The notes: generated by a model not told the origin, from the letters alone. A DNA stretch of 64,000 bases from Paracoccaceae bacterium (GCA_947453525.1 CANGHD010000001.1:1-64000), one strand, 5' to 3'. Positions 44,760 through 55,596 are shown, counted from the first letter of the stretch. Program-made: numbers and translations.

Positions 44760-46844
44760 GTGGCGCGGAGTTTTGCGAGCGGTCTGGTCTGGGGCTTTGT
44801 GGTCATGGGGGCGGGTTTTGCCCTGATGTCGCAACTGACGCCACTGCCCAACAGCCGGTTGTCCAATCCCAAGGCTGTCGTTGCGGGGAATTCGGCGACA
44901 GTGACCCCGAAGGACGCGCAGCCCATAGACGCAGTGCAAGCGGCTCTTCCTCCGCCTCAACCCGCCACGACGGCGGGGAACACGGCCAAGGCCGTTGTGG
45001 ACAACTCCAGTGGGACAGGAACCGTGGGTCAGGCTTCGGACCCTGCAACGGCGGCACCTGCGACGGCGGCAAATGGCGCCGACCCGGCGGATGGAACCAC
45101 GAAGGTCACGGCGGCGACGGGTCCGTCGGTCAGCCCGTCGGTGGCGCAGGCGAGCATTCCGGTGTCGTCTGGTGCGGCACCGGCCGCTGGGACGACGGGC
45201 GTTTCGCCGGCAACACACGCGGCGGCTCCAAAACCGGTCGGGACGGGTCAGGAGGGTATGGCTGCGCTGCAGGCCCCGAAAGTCGACGGGGCGCCGGGTT
45301 TGACCGCGCCGACGGGCAATCAAGTCTCGATACGCGTCACGCCCGGGTCTGCCGCGCCCGCTCTGCCCGCCCTCGCTCCTCCCGGGGCCAGCTTGCCGGG
45401 TGCAATCGATGCCAAGACGTCAGGAACGCAGACCACGACCGGTGAGCCGAAGAGTCCTGACACCGGACCGGGTGATGCGATGGCCAGCGCCCCGGGTGCC
45501 GGGTCTGCACCCAAGGCCGCAACGCAGCCAGCCCGGGCCGCGGATGCTCTGCCCAAGGCCGACACGGCCACCGCGATTGCCGCGGCACCCCGGATTGCCG
45601 CGCCGGCGGCACGGGAAACTTCGGTGACAGCACCCGCTTCGCCCGAACCCGTGGCGCCCGAGGCTGCCGCACCTTTGGCGCAGGGTGCGGCACCTGCGGC
45701 GGGCCCGTTGCCGGAGGTTCCCGCTGTGGCCGAGGCTGCCCCGGCCCTGTCGTCGTTGGATGCGGCGCTCACGGCACCCGATGCGGACCAGATCCCGACT
45801 GCACCTGTGCCTCAGCCCGATCCGCTCGGGTCGAAAGATGGGCTTTTGGTGCCGTCGCAGGGGGCTGGCCTTTCCGAACCGACGCGGTTGCCGCAGATCG
45901 CGGCGCCGGATGATCCGGGTCTTGCAGCCGCACCGATGCCGGTTGTCGTAGCGCCTGATCCCGCCGATGCGAGCCCCGCAGCGCCGCGGGCGCTGGCGCC
46001 GCGCTTGCTCAAACCGGATGCGGCGCAGTTGCCGGCGGTCAAGCCGCTCGGGAGCACTGTGCCAACTGGGCTGAAACCAAGCGTGCCGGGGGTGGAAACC
46101 AATGCCCTGCCGCAGATCGGCGGTGCGACCAAGGGAACCGCTGCGGTGGTCCCGACCGATGCTGCGGCGGATCAGCCGATCGTGAAATACGCGCGCCCCT
46201 TCCAAAGCCGGGACGGCAAGCCGCTGTTCGTCATCCTGCTGCATGACGTGGGGGCTGCGGGGGTGAGTCGCGCGGAACTGGCCAAGCTGCCCTTCCCGGT
46301 GACCTTCGTGGTGGATCCCCTGGCGACCGACGCGAAACTGGCGGAAAAAACCTTCCGCGATGCCGGGCAGGAAGTGCTGATGCTGGCCAATGGCATTCCG
46401 GACGGCGCGACGGCCGGTGACCTTGCCCAGACCTTCCAGACCCTGCAGGATATCTTGCCCGAGGCGGTGGGCGTGATCGATCAGGACACCGCCGGGTTTC
46501 AGGACAACCGCGCCCTGTCGGGTCTGGTCTTGCCGGTCATCGCTGATCAGGGCCGCGGCCTTGTGACCTATGACCAGGGTTTGAATGCCGCCGATCAGAT
46601 CGCCCGCCGTGACGGATTGCCCGCCGCCGTGATCTTCCGTCATCTGGATGGCGCGGGCGAAAGCCAGTCGGTGATGCGGCGCTACCTTGACCGCGCGGCT
46701 TTCAAGGCCGCCCAGGAGGGGTCGGTGGTGGTGATCGGCGATACGCGGGCCAATACAGTGGCCACGATCTTGCAGTGGACGATCGAGGGCAAGGCCTCGG
46801 GCGTCGATCTCGCTCCGGTGACGGCGGTGATGGGGCGGAAGTGA
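44760..46844 (+). CDS. Divergent polysaccharide deacetylase (YibQ family) with a long Ala/Pro-rich linker
   Basis: 694 residues. An N-terminal membrane anchor (ASGLVWGFVVMGAGFALMSQ) is followed by about 430 residues of low-complexity Ala/Pro/Thr sequence. The C-terminal domain about 470-690 (KPLFVILLHDVGAAGVSRAE; LPFPVTFVVDPLATDAKLAE; EVLMLANGIP; DQDTAGFQDNRALSGLVLP) is of the YibQ family, which has a deacetylase-like fold but incomplete metal ligands. The linker should span the periplasm or peptidoglycan. GTG 44760, with GAGGGAG upstream. It converges with trpE. Confidence 0.85.
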   Translation: MARSFASGLVWGFVVMGAGFALMSQLTPLPNSRLSNPKAVVAGNSATVTPKDAQPIDAVQAALPPPQPATTAGNTAKAVVDNSSGTGTVGQASDPATAAPATAANGADPADGTTKVTAATGPSVSPSVAQASIPVSSGAAPAAGTTGVSPATHAAAPKPVGTGQEGMAALQAPKVDGAPGLTAPTGNQVSIRVTPGSAAPALPALAPPGASLPGAIDAKTSGTQTTTGEPKSPDTGPGDAMASAPGAGSAPKAATQPARAADALPKADTATAIAAAPRIAAPAARETSVTAPASPEPVAPEAAAPLAQGAAPAAGPLPEVPAVAEAAPALSSLDAALTAPDADQIPTAPVPQPDPLGSKDGLLVPSQGAGLSEPTRLPQIAAPDDPGLAAAPMPVVVAPDPADASPAAPRALAPRLLKPDAAQLPAVKPLGSTVPTGLKPSVPGVETNALPQIGGATKGTAAVVPTDAAADQPIVKYARPFQSRDGKPLFVILLHDVGAAGVSRAELAKLPFPVTFVVDPLATDAKLAEKTFRDAGQEVLMLANGIPDGATAGDLAQTFQTLQDILPEAVGVIDQDTAGFQDNRALSGLVLPVIADQGRGLVTYDQGLNAADQIARRDGLPAAVIFRHLDGAGESQSVMRRYLDRAAFKAAQEGSVVVIGDTRANTVATILQWTIEGKASGVDLAPVTAVMGRK

Positions 46845-46957
46845 CGCAGCATGGGCAGATTGCCCATCCCACCATTGGCCGGCTTGTGCGCGGATGGCGA
46901 AGGTCCTTTGGCCGGATCATGGGCCCGGGTTTGATCCTGGGGGACCACCCGTGTCCT

Positions 46958-47012
46958 CCGGGAGGGTTTCATACCCTCCGGACCACCCGTGGGTTATTTG
47001 TGCAATGTGAAA
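46958..47012 (-). repeat. Dispersed intergenic repeat, copy F
   Basis: On the minus strand the box (plus GGGTTATTTGTGCAATGTGA, 46991-47010) precedes a hairpin with arms GGAGGGT/ACCCTCC around TTCAT. It lies 80 bases beyond the trpE stop, in the trpE direction. Confidence 0.6.
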
Positions 47013-47092
47013 TCGGAAGCGTCTGTCATGGCAGGCGCCGTGGGACGCGGTCGCGGAGATTTGGGTAGGATGGGCAGTTTGCCGATGTTCGC

Positions 47093-48601
47093 TCAGGTAT
47101 TGCCGCGGCGTGCAAAGGTTCCTGCATCTTCCGCCGCGCGGCGCAGGGCTTTGGATTTGTTGACGGTTTCCTGATATTCAGATTCAGGGTCGCTGTCATA
47201 GACCACGCCGCCCCCGGCCTGGGTGTAAAGGTATTCGTCCTTCAGGACGGCCGTGCGCAGGGCGATGCAGAAGTCCATCTCGCCATTGGCCGCGAAATAG
47301 CCGATGCCGCCGCCGTAGACTCCGCGTTTCTCGGGTTCCAACTCGTCGATGATCTCCATCGCGCGAACCTTCGGCGCGCCGGAGACGGTGCCGGCGGGCA
47401 TACCGGCCAGCAGGGCGGAGAGGGCGTCTTCGCCGTCAGCGATCTGGCCTACCACGTTGGAGACGATGTGCATGACGTGGCTGTAGCGTTCGACGATGAA
47501 TTGCTCGGTCGGTCGGACGGAGCCGACCTTGGCCACGCGGCCCACGTCGTTGCGGCCGAGGTCTAGCAGCATCAGATGCTCGGCGCGTTCCTTCTGGTCG
47601 GCGAGAAGGTCGGCTTCGAGGAAGCGGTCTTCTTCCGGCGTGGCCCCGCGTCTGCGGGTGCCGGCGATGGGGCGGATGGTGATCTCGCCCTCCCTCAACC
47701 GAACCAGGATTTCCGGGCTGGCACCCACGACCTGAAATCCACCGAAGTTGAAGAAGAACATGAAGGGCGAGGGGTTGGTGCGGCGCAAGGACCGGTAGAA
47801 AGCGAAGGGCGGCAGTTCGAAGCGTTGCTTCCAGCGTTGCGAGGGGACGACCTGGAAGATGTCGCCAGCGCGGATGTAGTCCTTGGCCTTTTCCACCGCC
47901 GCCTTGTAGCCCTCGTGGCTGAAGTTGGATACGGCCTCGCCTACGGGCGCGGCCTCACCCAGATCGCGCTGCGCAGGCGGCGCGCGGTCGAGGTCGCGCA
48001 GCGCGTCCATCACCCGTTCTGCCGCCTGGGCATAGGCGGCGCGGGCAGACAGGCCGGAGGCTACGAAGGCGGGGGCCACGACGGTGACCTCGCCCTTCAC
48101 CCCGTCCAGCACCGCCACGACCGAGGGGCGCAACAGAATGGCGTCGGGCAGGCCCAAGGGGTCGGGGTTCACATGCGGCAGGTGCTCGACCAGACGGATC
48201 ATGTCGTAGCCGAGATAGCCGAAAAGGCCCGAGGCGATGGGCGGCAGGCCATCGGGCAGATCAATGCGGCTTTCGGCGATCAGGGCGCGCAGGCTTTGCA
48301 GCGGCGGCAGGGCCTCGTCCACAAAGGCGCTCGCGTCGAAGCGGGCCTCGCGGTTGATGCGCGCACGGGTGCCGTGGCACTGCCAGATCAGGTCGGGTTT
48401 CATCCCCACCACCGAATAGCGGCCCCGCACCTCGCCGCCAGTCACCGATTCCAGCATGAACGTGTCGGTTCGCGCCTCGGCCAGCTTCATCATCAGCGAC
48501 ACCGGCGTGTCCAGATCGGCGGCCAGCCTCGCAAAGACCAACTGGTTGCGGCCTTGGCCCCAAGCCGCTTCAAAGGCTGCAAAATCGGGCTGCAGCTTCA
48601 T
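47093..48601 (-). CDS. trpE: Anthranilate synthase component I
   Basis: Converts chorismate to anthranilate with TrpG. 502 residues. The chorismate-binding domain is clear: YIRAGDIFQVVPSQRWKQRF, RPIAGTRRRGATPEEDRFLE, LMLLDLGRNDVGRVAKVGSV, GMPAGTVSGAPKVRAMEIID and GGIGYFAANGEMDFCIALRT. Separate from TrpG, not fused. Its ATG lies 3 bases after the ppiD stop, so it shares that transcript. trpG and trpD are about 9 kb downstream, beyond the accessory region. Confidence 0.96.
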   Translation of the reverse strand: MKLQPDFAAFEAAWGQGRNQLVFARLAADLDTPVSLMMKLAEARTDTFMLESVTGGEVRGRYSVVGMKPDLIWQCHGTRARINREARFDASAFVDEALPPLQSLRALIAESRIDLPDGLPPIASGLFGYLGYDMIRLVEHLPHVNPDPLGLPDAILLRPSVVAVLDGVKGEVTVVAPAFVASGLSARAAYAQAAERVMDALRDLDRAPPAQRDLGEAAPVGEAVSNFSHEGYKAAVEKAKDYIRAGDIFQVVPSQRWKQRFELPPFAFYRSLRRTNPSPFMFFFNFGGFQVVGASPEILVRLREGEITIRPIAGTRRRGATPEEDRFLEADLLADQKERAEHLMLLDLGRNDVGRVAKVGSVRPTEQFIVERYSHVMHIVSNVVGQIADGEDALSALLAGMPAGTVSGAPKVRAMEIIDELEPEKRGVYGGGIGYFAANGEMDFCIALRTAVLKDEYLYTQAGGGVVYDSDPESEYQETVNKSKALRRAAEDAGTFARRGNT

Positions 48602-48604
48602 GGC

Positions 48605-50494
48605 TCAGTTCATCCGGGCCTGAACGGCATTGATCGCTGCCTGGTCGATCTTGAGGCCGCCCTGCGAGGTCATGGCGGTGGAGAACAGCTCATAGGCGTC
48701 CTGCGCGATCGACTGGGCGGCTTGGGTCGACAGCCCGTCCAGCGCCGCCTTGGCCTTGTCGCCGGTCATCTCGGCCTTGGTGATGCTGTCGAGCCGCAGC
48801 AGGGCGACCACGCCTTTCGCGTCGATCTTGGCGACCTCGCCCGTCTTGAGCGTGAAGGCACTGGCCACTGCATCGTCGGGGATGCCGTCCAGCTTGGCAG
48901 CGCGGGTGGTGGAGGAGACGTGATCGGCAATCCCCAGCGTTTCCAGCCGGGCGCCACTTTTGACGGCGGCAAGGTCGGCATCGGCCAAAGCGGTCAGCGC
49001 GGTGGCCAGAGCCTCGGCATGGTAGGCCGTTGCCACCTTGTCATGCGCCTTCTCGAACGGCACCGGGGTGGGCGGCACGGTCTCGCTGACCTGCGCCACC
49101 ATCAGGCCGCCACCTGACAGACCGAAGCTTTGCGCGAAATCACCGGGCTGCATCGCCTCGATCGCCTTGGCGAAGGCCGGGTCCTGCGTGATCGGGTCGT
49201 TGTCGTCGGCGCCCTTGGCATAGTCGGTCGTGCCTACGGTCATCTTCTGATCCTTGGCCACATCCGCAACGGTCGAGCCGCCGGCCAGAAGGTCGTTGAT
49301 CGTCTCGTTCTTGGCGGCGATGGCTGCGACAGCGGCTTTCAGCTGCAGATCGGCCTTCAGCTTGTCATGCGCCTGCTCCAGCGTGGTCGCCTGGGCGGGC
49401 AGGATGCCATTCATCCGGAAGAGGGCAGGCCCGAGGTCCGACGGCAGCGGGCCCACGACGCCCGGCGCAGTCATGGCAAAAACGTCTTTGCCCGCAGCCC
49501 CAAGCTGGGCCACCGTCACGTCGCCCATGTCGATGTCGGTCAGTGCCAGACCACGCGCCTTGACCAGATCCTCGAACGGGGTGCCGGCGTCCAGCTTGGC
49601 CTTGGCCGCCTTGGCCTCGTCTTCGGACGGGAAGACCAAACGTTCGACCAGCCGCTTTTCGGGAAGGTTGTAGGTGTCGGTGGCGGCGTCATAGGCGGCT
49701 TTGATATCTGCCTCGGCCACGGTCTGGTCCTTGGAGATGTCGGCCGGTTGCAAGAGCGCGTAGCTGACACGCTTGGCCTCTGGCCGGGTGAAATCGGCGA
49801 TATGGGCGGTGTAGAAGGCCTTGAGCTGATCGTCAGTGGGCGCGGGCAGCTTCTGAGCCAGACTGCTTTCGGTCAGTTGCAGCAGCGTGAAGCCGCGCGT
49901 CTCACCCTGATAGGCATAGACGGTGTTGGTCAGGGATTGCGGCGTCAGGATGCCGCCGACGATGGCCGCTTGCAGGACCTGACGCGAGAGGTCGGCGCGC
50001 ATGCCGGTTTCGAATTCCTTGACCGAGATGCCGTTCTGTTCCAGCAACTGGGCATATTGCGCGCGGTCGAACTTGCCTGTCACGTCATGGAAGGACTTGT
50101 TGGCGGCGATCTTCTGGGCCACCTGAAGGTTGCCCGCCGAAAGCCCCAACCGCATCGCCTCGTTGTCAAGCGCCGCGTTCGACACAAGTCCGCTGAGCAC
50201 CTGCGCATCCAGCCCGAACATCTGCGCCTGCTGCAGGGTCAGTTGCGTGCCGAACTGTTTGGAGAACTGGTTGATCTGGTTCTTCAGCGCCCGGGCATAG
50301 GTGTTGGTGCTGATCTCTGCCTTGCCGACCGTGGCCACGCTGTCGATCGTATGGCCAAAGTTGGTGACCCCATAGCCGCCAAGACCGATCACGATCATGC
50401 CCAAGAGCACGAAGGCCAGGATGCTGCTTCCCGTGCGGGAGCCCTTGCGGGCGACGATCTCATCGCTGTCGTGCGGCGTGGTGGTCTTGGCCAT
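48605..50494 (-). CDS. PpiD-type periplasmic chaperone / peptidyl-prolyl isomerase
   Basis: Membrane-anchored folding factor of the periplasm. 629 residues: one N-terminal helix (SSILAFVLLGMIVIGLGGYG), a SurA/PpiD-like chaperone region about 45-210, a degenerate parvulin-type PPIase region about 240-390, and a second repeat-like helical section to the C terminus. ATG 50494 follows AAAGGACGCCCGAC. It starts a transcript with trpE, a pairing conserved in Rhodobacterales. Confidence 0.87.
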   Translation of the reverse strand: MAKTTTPHDSDEIVARKGSRTGSSILAFVLLGMIVIGLGGYGVTNFGHTIDSVATVGKAEISTNTYARALKNQINQFSKQFGTQLTLQQAQMFGLDAQVLSGLVSNAALDNEAMRLGLSAGNLQVAQKIAANKSFHDVTGKFDRAQYAQLLEQNGISVKEFETGMRADLSRQVLQAAIVGGILTPQSLTNTVYAYQGETRGFTLLQLTESSLAQKLPAPTDDQLKAFYTAHIADFTRPEAKRVSYALLQPADISKDQTVAEADIKAAYDAATDTYNLPEKRLVERLVFPSEDEAKAAKAKLDAGTPFEDLVKARGLALTDIDMGDVTVAQLGAAGKDVFAMTAPGVVGPLPSDLGPALFRMNGILPAQATTLEQAHDKLKADLQLKAAVAAIAAKNETINDLLAGGSTVADVAKDQKMTVGTTDYAKGADDNDPITQDPAFAKAIEAMQPGDFAQSFGLSGGGLMVAQVSETVPPTPVPFEKAHDKVATAYHAEALATALTALADADLAAVKSGARLETLGIADHVSSTTRAAKLDGIPDDAVASAFTLKTGEVAKIDAKGVVALLRLDSITKAEMTGDKAKAALDGLSTQAAQSIAQDAYELFSTAMTSQGGLKIDQAAINAVQARMN

Positions 50495-50628
50495 GTCGGG
50501 CGTCCTTTGCAAAGTAGCAGGGGTTTAAGCCGAAAGGGGGGAGAGGGGCAAGGGCGCAGCCCTGGCGGCGTCGCTGTCCGGCGCGGCGCCAAGGATTTTT
50601 CTGCGAGAATCCCTGCTTTGGCGCCATG

Positions 50629-51813
50629 TCAGGGGTGGAAGGCGGCCAGCCGTTTGAACAGCTCGTCGATGCCCGCGCGGTCGATGTTGGCGAAGGCGAT
50701 GCGGATCTGGCGCTTGCCCTCGGGCGAGCCTTCGGGCTGGAACATCGAACCGGGCAGCATCAGGATCGCGCTTTCGGTGACGGCGGCCTTGCAGACCTCC
50801 TCCGAGGTTTTGGTGAACGGATGCTCGACATAGGCGAAATAGGCGCCGCAGCCCAGAAGCTTCCAGCCGGGCAGGGCGCCAAACCCCTCGACCATGGCGT
50901 TGCGGCGTGACAGGATTTCATCCCGTTCCCCAGCCACCCATTGCGACAGGTTGCGCATGCCCCAGAGCGCCCCGATCTGACCCAGTTGGCTGGGGCAGAT
51001 GGCAACGGTATCAAGGAACTTCTCCACCTCCGCGAGGCGCGCCGTGGAGGCGACGATGGCGCCAACCCGGTGGCCGGTCAGCCGATAGGCTTTCGAAAAG
51101 GAGTACAGCTGGATGAACGTGTCATCCCAATCCGGGTCAGCAAACAGATCATGCGGGCGACCCGTGCGTCCGTCAAAATCGCGGTAGGTCTCGTCGACAA
51201 TCAGAGCAAGTCCACGGGCGCGGGCGAGATCGCGGAATTCGGCCAAGGTTTCGGAAGGGTATTCGACCCCGCCGGGGTTGTTGGGCGATACCAGAACGAT
51301 GGCGCGGGTCTTGCCAGTGATGAGGGCGGCGGCGGCCTCGGCATCGGGGATCAGGCGGTCATCGGTGCGCAGGGCGACGGCCGTCAGGCCCTGCATGTCG
51401 AGCCACATTTTGTGATTGAAATACCATGGCGTGGGCAGGATCACCTCGTCTCCCGCACCGGCGAGGGTGGACAGAACCGCGCAGAAGGCCTGATTGCAGC
51501 CTTGGGTGATGGCCACTTGATCGGCAAGGACCGTGCCGCCATAGGCTTGGGTCCACTGGCTGGCAATCTCGGCGCGCAGGGCCGGCAGGCCCAGGACGGG
51601 GCCGTAGAGATGGGCATTTGGGTCATAGAGGGCTGCATCCGCGATGGCCTGACGCAGGCCTTCCGGCGGCAGGTCGACCGGGGCGGCCTGACTGACGTTG
51701 ATCAGGGGTTTGTCGGCCGGGAAGGTCAGGCCCGCAATCCAGCGCCGCGCCTCCATGACGGGCGGGGGATCGGTGGCGGCCATGGCGGGGTTGAGGGGCT
51801 TGATCTGGGTCAT
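50629..51813 (-). CDS. Class I/II PLP-dependent aminotransferase
   Basis: 394 residues, fold type I. Seen: LYGPVLGLPALRAEIASQWT (substrate loop), ITQGCNQAFCAVLSTLAGAG, LVSPNNPGGVEYPSETL, LALIVDETYRDFD and the PLP-lysine motif SFSKAYRLTGHRVGA. The substrate specificity is not readable; relatives are annotated as aspartate- or aromatic-type aminotransferases. ATG 51813 follows AAAGGACCTGCG. Confidence 0.9.
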   Translation of the reverse strand: MTQIKPLNPAMAATDPPPVMEARRWIAGLTFPADKPLINVSQAAPVDLPPEGLRQAIADAALYDPNAHLYGPVLGLPALRAEIASQWTQAYGGTVLADQVAITQGCNQAFCAVLSTLAGAGDEVILPTPWYFNHKMWLDMQGLTAVALRTDDRLIPDAEAAAALITGKTRAIVLVSPNNPGGVEYPSETLAEFRDLARARGLALIVDETYRDFDGRTGRPHDLFADPDWDDTFIQLYSFSKAYRLTGHRVGAIVASTARLAEVEKFLDTVAICPSQLGQIGALWGMRNLSQWVAGERDEILSRRNAMVEGFGALPGWKLLGCGAYFAYVEHPFTKTSEEVCKAAVTESAILMLPGSMFQPEGSPEGKRQIRIAFANIDRAGIDELFKRLAAFHP

Positions 51814-51940
51814 CGCAGGTCCTTTGTTTGGACCAGTTGAAGCGCGGGACGCGGGCAAGTGCAAGGGGCGAGGTAGGATGGGCCGTCTGCCCATCTTTCC
51901 AGGGTCATGGGCGGATCGCCGATCCTATCCAAATTCAGGG

Positions 51941-52273
51941 TCAGCCCTTGAGGAAAGCCCGCCGCGATTCTTCCGCGATCGCCTGCCGCATCTCGACTTG
52001 GGCGAGCTGCGCCATCACCGTCTGCCGCGCATTCTCTTCGGTCAGGCTGGCCAATTGCGTTCGCAGGACCGCAGCCTGCTTCTTCAGCGTGATCTCCTCG
52101 GGGAGAACCCCCGCCTCGGCCATGATCCGGAACCCCACCGCATCGCCCGCCGAGACAAAGGCATCGCCGGGCCGATCGGGCAGGGGCTTGCCCTCCCCCT
52201 CCAGCCCCTGCAGCTGTCCTTTCAGCCGCGCTTTGGTGATCTGCTGTTCGGCAAGCCGCGAAAACCATGACAT
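51941..52273 (-). CDS. DUF1992 (DnaJ-homologue C28-like) protein
   Basis: 110 residues. The N-terminal conserved part (LAEQQITKARLKGQLQGLEG, EGKPLPDRPGDAF) is the DUF1992 domain, also found in DnaJ homologue subfamily C member 28 but here without a J-domain. The rest is helical and charged. Function unknown; soluble. The ATG at 52273 gives MSWFSRLAEQQ. Confidence 0.85.
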   Translation of the reverse strand: MSWFSRLAEQQITKARLKGQLQGLEGEGKPLPDRPGDAFVSAGDAVGFRIMAEAGVLPEEITLKKQAAVLRTQLASLTEENARQTVMAQLAQVEMRQAIAEESRRAFLKG

Positions 52274-52320
52274 GATGTACCTCGCTGTCCCAATATATGG
52301 TGAGAGATGGCACCAAAGGA

Positions 52321-52373
52321 AGGGGGGCCTCAGCCCCCCTGACCCCCCGAGGATATTTGGGCAAGAATGAAAG
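52321..52373 (-). repeat. Dispersed intergenic repeat, copy G
   Basis: Hairpin AGGGGGGC-CTCA-GCCCCCCT (52321-52340) and box GGATATTTGGGCAAGAATGA (52351-52370), so in minus reading the box precedes the hairpin. It lies downstream of valS in the valS direction. Confidence 0.75.
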
Positions 52374-52518
52374 GGCACAAGGGAGCCAGCCCCCGGTGTT
52401 TTCCCCGAATGGCCCGCGTGGCCCCGAGCCGCTTGACCGCACGCCGGAGTCGGAACGGGGGCCGCGCAAGCCCCGGTTCAGTGTCCGACGGACCGGGCCG
52501 GCACGTGGCCGATTTCGC

Positions 52519-55500
52519 TCAGCCGATTTCGGCCAGTCGGCTCAGCGCTGCCCGCAGCTTGGCGGCCTCGTCCTCGCGGGCGTCCAGATTGGCGCGGGCT
52601 TCGTCGACCACCTCCTCGGGGGCGGAGGCCGCGAAGGCCGGGTTGTTCAGCCGACCCTTCAGCCCGCCGATTTCCTTGGCCAGCTTGTCCATCGTCTTTT
52701 GCAGACGTGCTTTTTCCTCGGCAATGTCGATCAGGCCTGCGAGCGGGATGGCGAAGGTGGCGCCTTCCAGCGCGAGGGTAATCGAACCTTTCGGGGCGGG
52801 GCCTTCGGCGAAGGTCTCGATCCGCGCCAGGCGACGGATCAGACTTTCGTTCCGGTCCCATGCCGCGCGGGATTCCGCCGACAGACTCATGGCCACGAGG
52901 TCGATCTTCAGGCCGACCGGTACATGGACCTGGGCGCGGGCCGAGCGGATTTCGTCGATCAAGGTGGTGACAAAGGCCATTTCGCGGTCGGCCTCGGGGG
53001 TTACGAGGTCCAGGCCATAGGTCGGCCAGTTGGTATGAACCAGGAGCTTTTCACGGGTGCCCGTGGTGGACCAGAGCTCCTCGGTGATGAATGGCATGAT
53101 CGGGTGAAGAAGGATCATGCTTTGGTCGAGGACCCAGGCCATGGTGGCACGGGTTTCCTGCGCTTGTTCGCCGTCGAACAGCGGTTTGGCGAATTCGACA
53201 TACCAGTCGCAGACTTTGCCCCAGACGAATTTATACAGCGCATCGGCTGCGGTGTCGAAGCGGAAGGTCTTCAGCGCCTCGTTCACTTCAGCGAGGGCCT
53301 TGGCGGTCTCGCCGATGATCCAGACGTTGGCGGTGGCGGATGCTGTCGGCGGGGTGGCGGCGGTGGCGTAGCCCTCCCAGACCCCGTTCATCTCGGCAAA
53401 GCGGCAGGCGTTCCACAGCTTGGTGCCGAAGTTGCGGTAGCCGGCGATGCGCTGGGTGTCCATCTTGAGGGTACCACCCAGCGAGGCCATCGCCGCATTG
53501 GCAAAGCGCAGGGCATCGGCGCCGAATTCATTGATGATGTCCAGAGGGTCGATGACGTTGCCCAGTGACTTGGACATCTTCTTGCCCTTGGCATCGCGGA
53601 CGAGGCCATGCAGGTAGACCGTCTTGAACGGCACGTCATTCACCACGGCCAGCTGCATCATCATCATCCGGGCGACCCAGAAGAAGATGATATCCGCCCC
53701 TGTGATCAGGGTGGAGGTCGGGAAATACTTCTGCAGTTCCGGGGTGTTGTCGGGCCAGCCGAGCGTGCCGATCGGCCAGAGGCCGGAGGAGAACCAGGTG
53801 TCGAGGACGTCAGGGTCGCGCCAGATCGGGTAGGTCAGGTGTGTCGGGTCCTGCGACAGGTTATAATCGGCCAGGGACTGCGCCAGCAGCGCCACGGCGG
53901 CGTGGCGGTCGACCACTTCGACGACGCGGGCGGCGTTCAGAGGATGCGGCAGGGGGGCGAGATCGTCACGGAAGAATTCGGCCACGGCTGCACTGTCGGC
54001 GGCGCAATGGGAACGCGCCTCGCGTTCGACATAGCCGCCGTCGCCGAGGATGTTGAGGATCTCGACCTCATCCAGCGCATCGTCGCCTTCGTCGTCGGTG
54101 AAACTGTCGACATCAAGATTCAGGCCATACCACACCGGGATCTGGTGCCCCCACCACAGCTGGCGCGAGATGCACCAGGGTTCGATATTCTCTAGCCAGT
54201 GGAAATAGGTGCGCTCGCCCGATTGGGGCATGATCACGGTGTCGCCGTTGCGCACCGCATCCAGCGCGAGGCCGACGATCTTGGCGGTGTCGACGAACCA
54301 CTGGTCGGTCAGCATCGGCTCGATCACCACTTTGGAGCGGTCGCCGAAGGGCTGCATGATGGGCTTGGCCTCGACCACCGGTTCCAGGTGCAGGGCTTCG
54401 GAGTTGGTTTCTTCGTCGACGGTCCTCACCAGCGTGGTCACGGCAAGGCCAGCGGCGTTGATATCGGCCACAACCAGCTTCCTCGCCTCGAAGCGGTCGA
54501 GGCCGCGGTATTTCTCGGGCACGAGGTTCAGGCTGTCGACTTCGTTCTCGTTGGTCGGCGAACCGGCCGCGATTTCGCGGGCGCGGGCGACGGCGACCTC
54601 ATAGGGCGCGCCATCGGCACGCATGAAGCCGCGAGTGTCCATCAGGCGGTACATCGGCAGGTTGGCGCGCTTGGCGACCTGATAGTCATTGAAATCATGC
54701 GCGCCGGTGATCTTCACGGCACCCGAGCCGAAGGTCGGGTCCGGATATTCGTCGGTGATGATCGGGATCTGCCGGTCACACAGCGGCAGGTGCACCATCT
54801 TGCCGACGATGGGGGCATAGCGGGCATCCGAAGGATGGACAGCAACCGCGCCGTCGCCCAGCATCGTCTCGGGCCTTGTGGTGGCGATGGAGATGTAGTT
54901 GCGCTTCTCGCGCAGGGTCACTTGGCCTTCGGCGTCTTTTTCAAGGTATTCATAAGTCTCGCCGCCCGCGAGGATGTATTTGAAGTGCCACATGTGGCCC
55001 TTCACTTCGATATTCTCGACCTCAAGGTCAGAGATGGCAGTCTCGAAATGGGGGTCCCAGTTGACCAGACGCTTGCCGCGATAGATCAGGCCCTTGTTGT
55101 ACATGTCGACAAAGACCTTGACGACCGCATCGGGGAAATTGCCCGACATCGTGAAGGCCTCGCGGTCCCAATCGCAGGACGCGCCGAGGCGTTTGAGCTG
55201 GTTGATGATCGTGCCGCCGGATTGTTCTTTCCACTCCCAGACCTTGGACAAGAACGCCTCACGCCCCATCTCGCGCCGCGTGGCGTTGGACTTGTCGCGG
55301 GCGAGTTCGCGTTCAACCACCATCTGCGTGGCAATCCCGGCATGGTCGGTACCGACCTGCCAGAGCGTGTCATGGCCCTGCATGCGGTGCCAGCGGATCA
55401 AAATGTCCTGAAGTGTGTTGTTGAAAGCATGACCCATGTGCAGCGAGCCCGTCACATTGGGCGGCGGGATCATGATGGAAAACGCCTCAGCCCCGGGTAC

Positions 55501-55596
55501 CGCGTTCGCCCCGGCGCGGCCGACCTTCTGGTCGATCCACAGCTTGGAGATGCGGGCCTCGGCTTCCGCGGCGTTGAAGGTCTTTTCCATGGGCAT
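52519..55596 (-). CDS. valS: Valyl-tRNA synthetase
   Basis: Charges tRNA-Val. 1025 residues. HIGH motif in [25 protein letters not shown] motif in [18 protein letters not shown], a CP1 editing domain between them, and a C-terminal coiled-coil tail ([20 protein letters not shown]). The start is ATG 55596 or ATG 55590 (MEKTFNA), two codons on. Divergent from the DUF3592 pair. Confidence 0.97.
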   Translation of the reverse strand: MPMEKTFNAAEAEARISKLWIDQKVGRAGANAVPGAEAFSIMIPPPNVTGSLHMGHAFNNTLQDILIRWHRMQGHDTLWQVGTDHAGIATQMVVERELARDKSNATRREMGREAFLSKVWEWKEQSGGTIINQLKRLGASCDWDREAFTMSGNFPDAVVKVFVDMYNKGLIYRGKRLVNWDPHFETAISDLEVENIEVKGHMWHFKYILAGGETYEYLEKDAEGQVTLREKRNYISIATTRPETMLGDGAVAVHPSDARYAPIVGKMVHLPLCDRQIPIITDEYPDPTFGSGAVKITGAHDFNDYQVAKRANLPMYRLMDTRGFMRADGAPYEVAVARAREIAAGSPTNENEVDSLNLVPEKYRGLDRFEARKLVVADINAAGLAVTTLVRTVDEETNSEALHLEPVVEAKPIMQPFGDRSKVVIEPMLTDQWFVDTAKIVGLALDAVRNGDTVIMPQSGERTYFHWLENIEPWCISRQLWWGHQIPVWYGLNLDVDSFTDDEGDDALDEVEILNILGDGGYVEREARSHCAADSAAVAEFFRDDLAPLPHPLNAARVVEVVDRHAAVALLAQSLADYNLSQDPTHLTYPIWRDPDVLDTWFSSGLWPIGTLGWPDNTPELQKYFPTSTLITGADIIFFWVARMMMMQLAVVNDVPFKTVYLHGLVRDAKGKKMSKSLGNVIDPLDIINEFGADALRFANAAMASLGGTLKMDTQRIAGYRNFGTKLWNACRFAEMNGVWEGYATAATPPTASATANVWIIGETAKALAEVNEALKTFRFDTAADALYKFVWGKVCDWYVEFAKPLFDGEQAQETRATMAWVLDQSMILLHPIMPFITEELWSTTGTREKLLVHTNWPTYGLDLVTPEADREMAFVTTLIDEIRSARAQVHVPVGLKIDLVAMSLSAESRAAWDRNESLIRRLARIETFAEGPAPKGSITLALEGATFAIPLAGLIDIAEEKARLQKTMDKLAKEIGGLKGRLNNPAFAASAPEEVVDEARANLDAREDEAAKLRAALSRLAEIG

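Noticed and set aside
45000-46100. Low-complexity Ala/Pro stretch as a possible non-coding repeat
   Set aside because: The frame stays open from a GTG with a ribosome site through to a conserved YibQ-type domain, so it is a coding linker.
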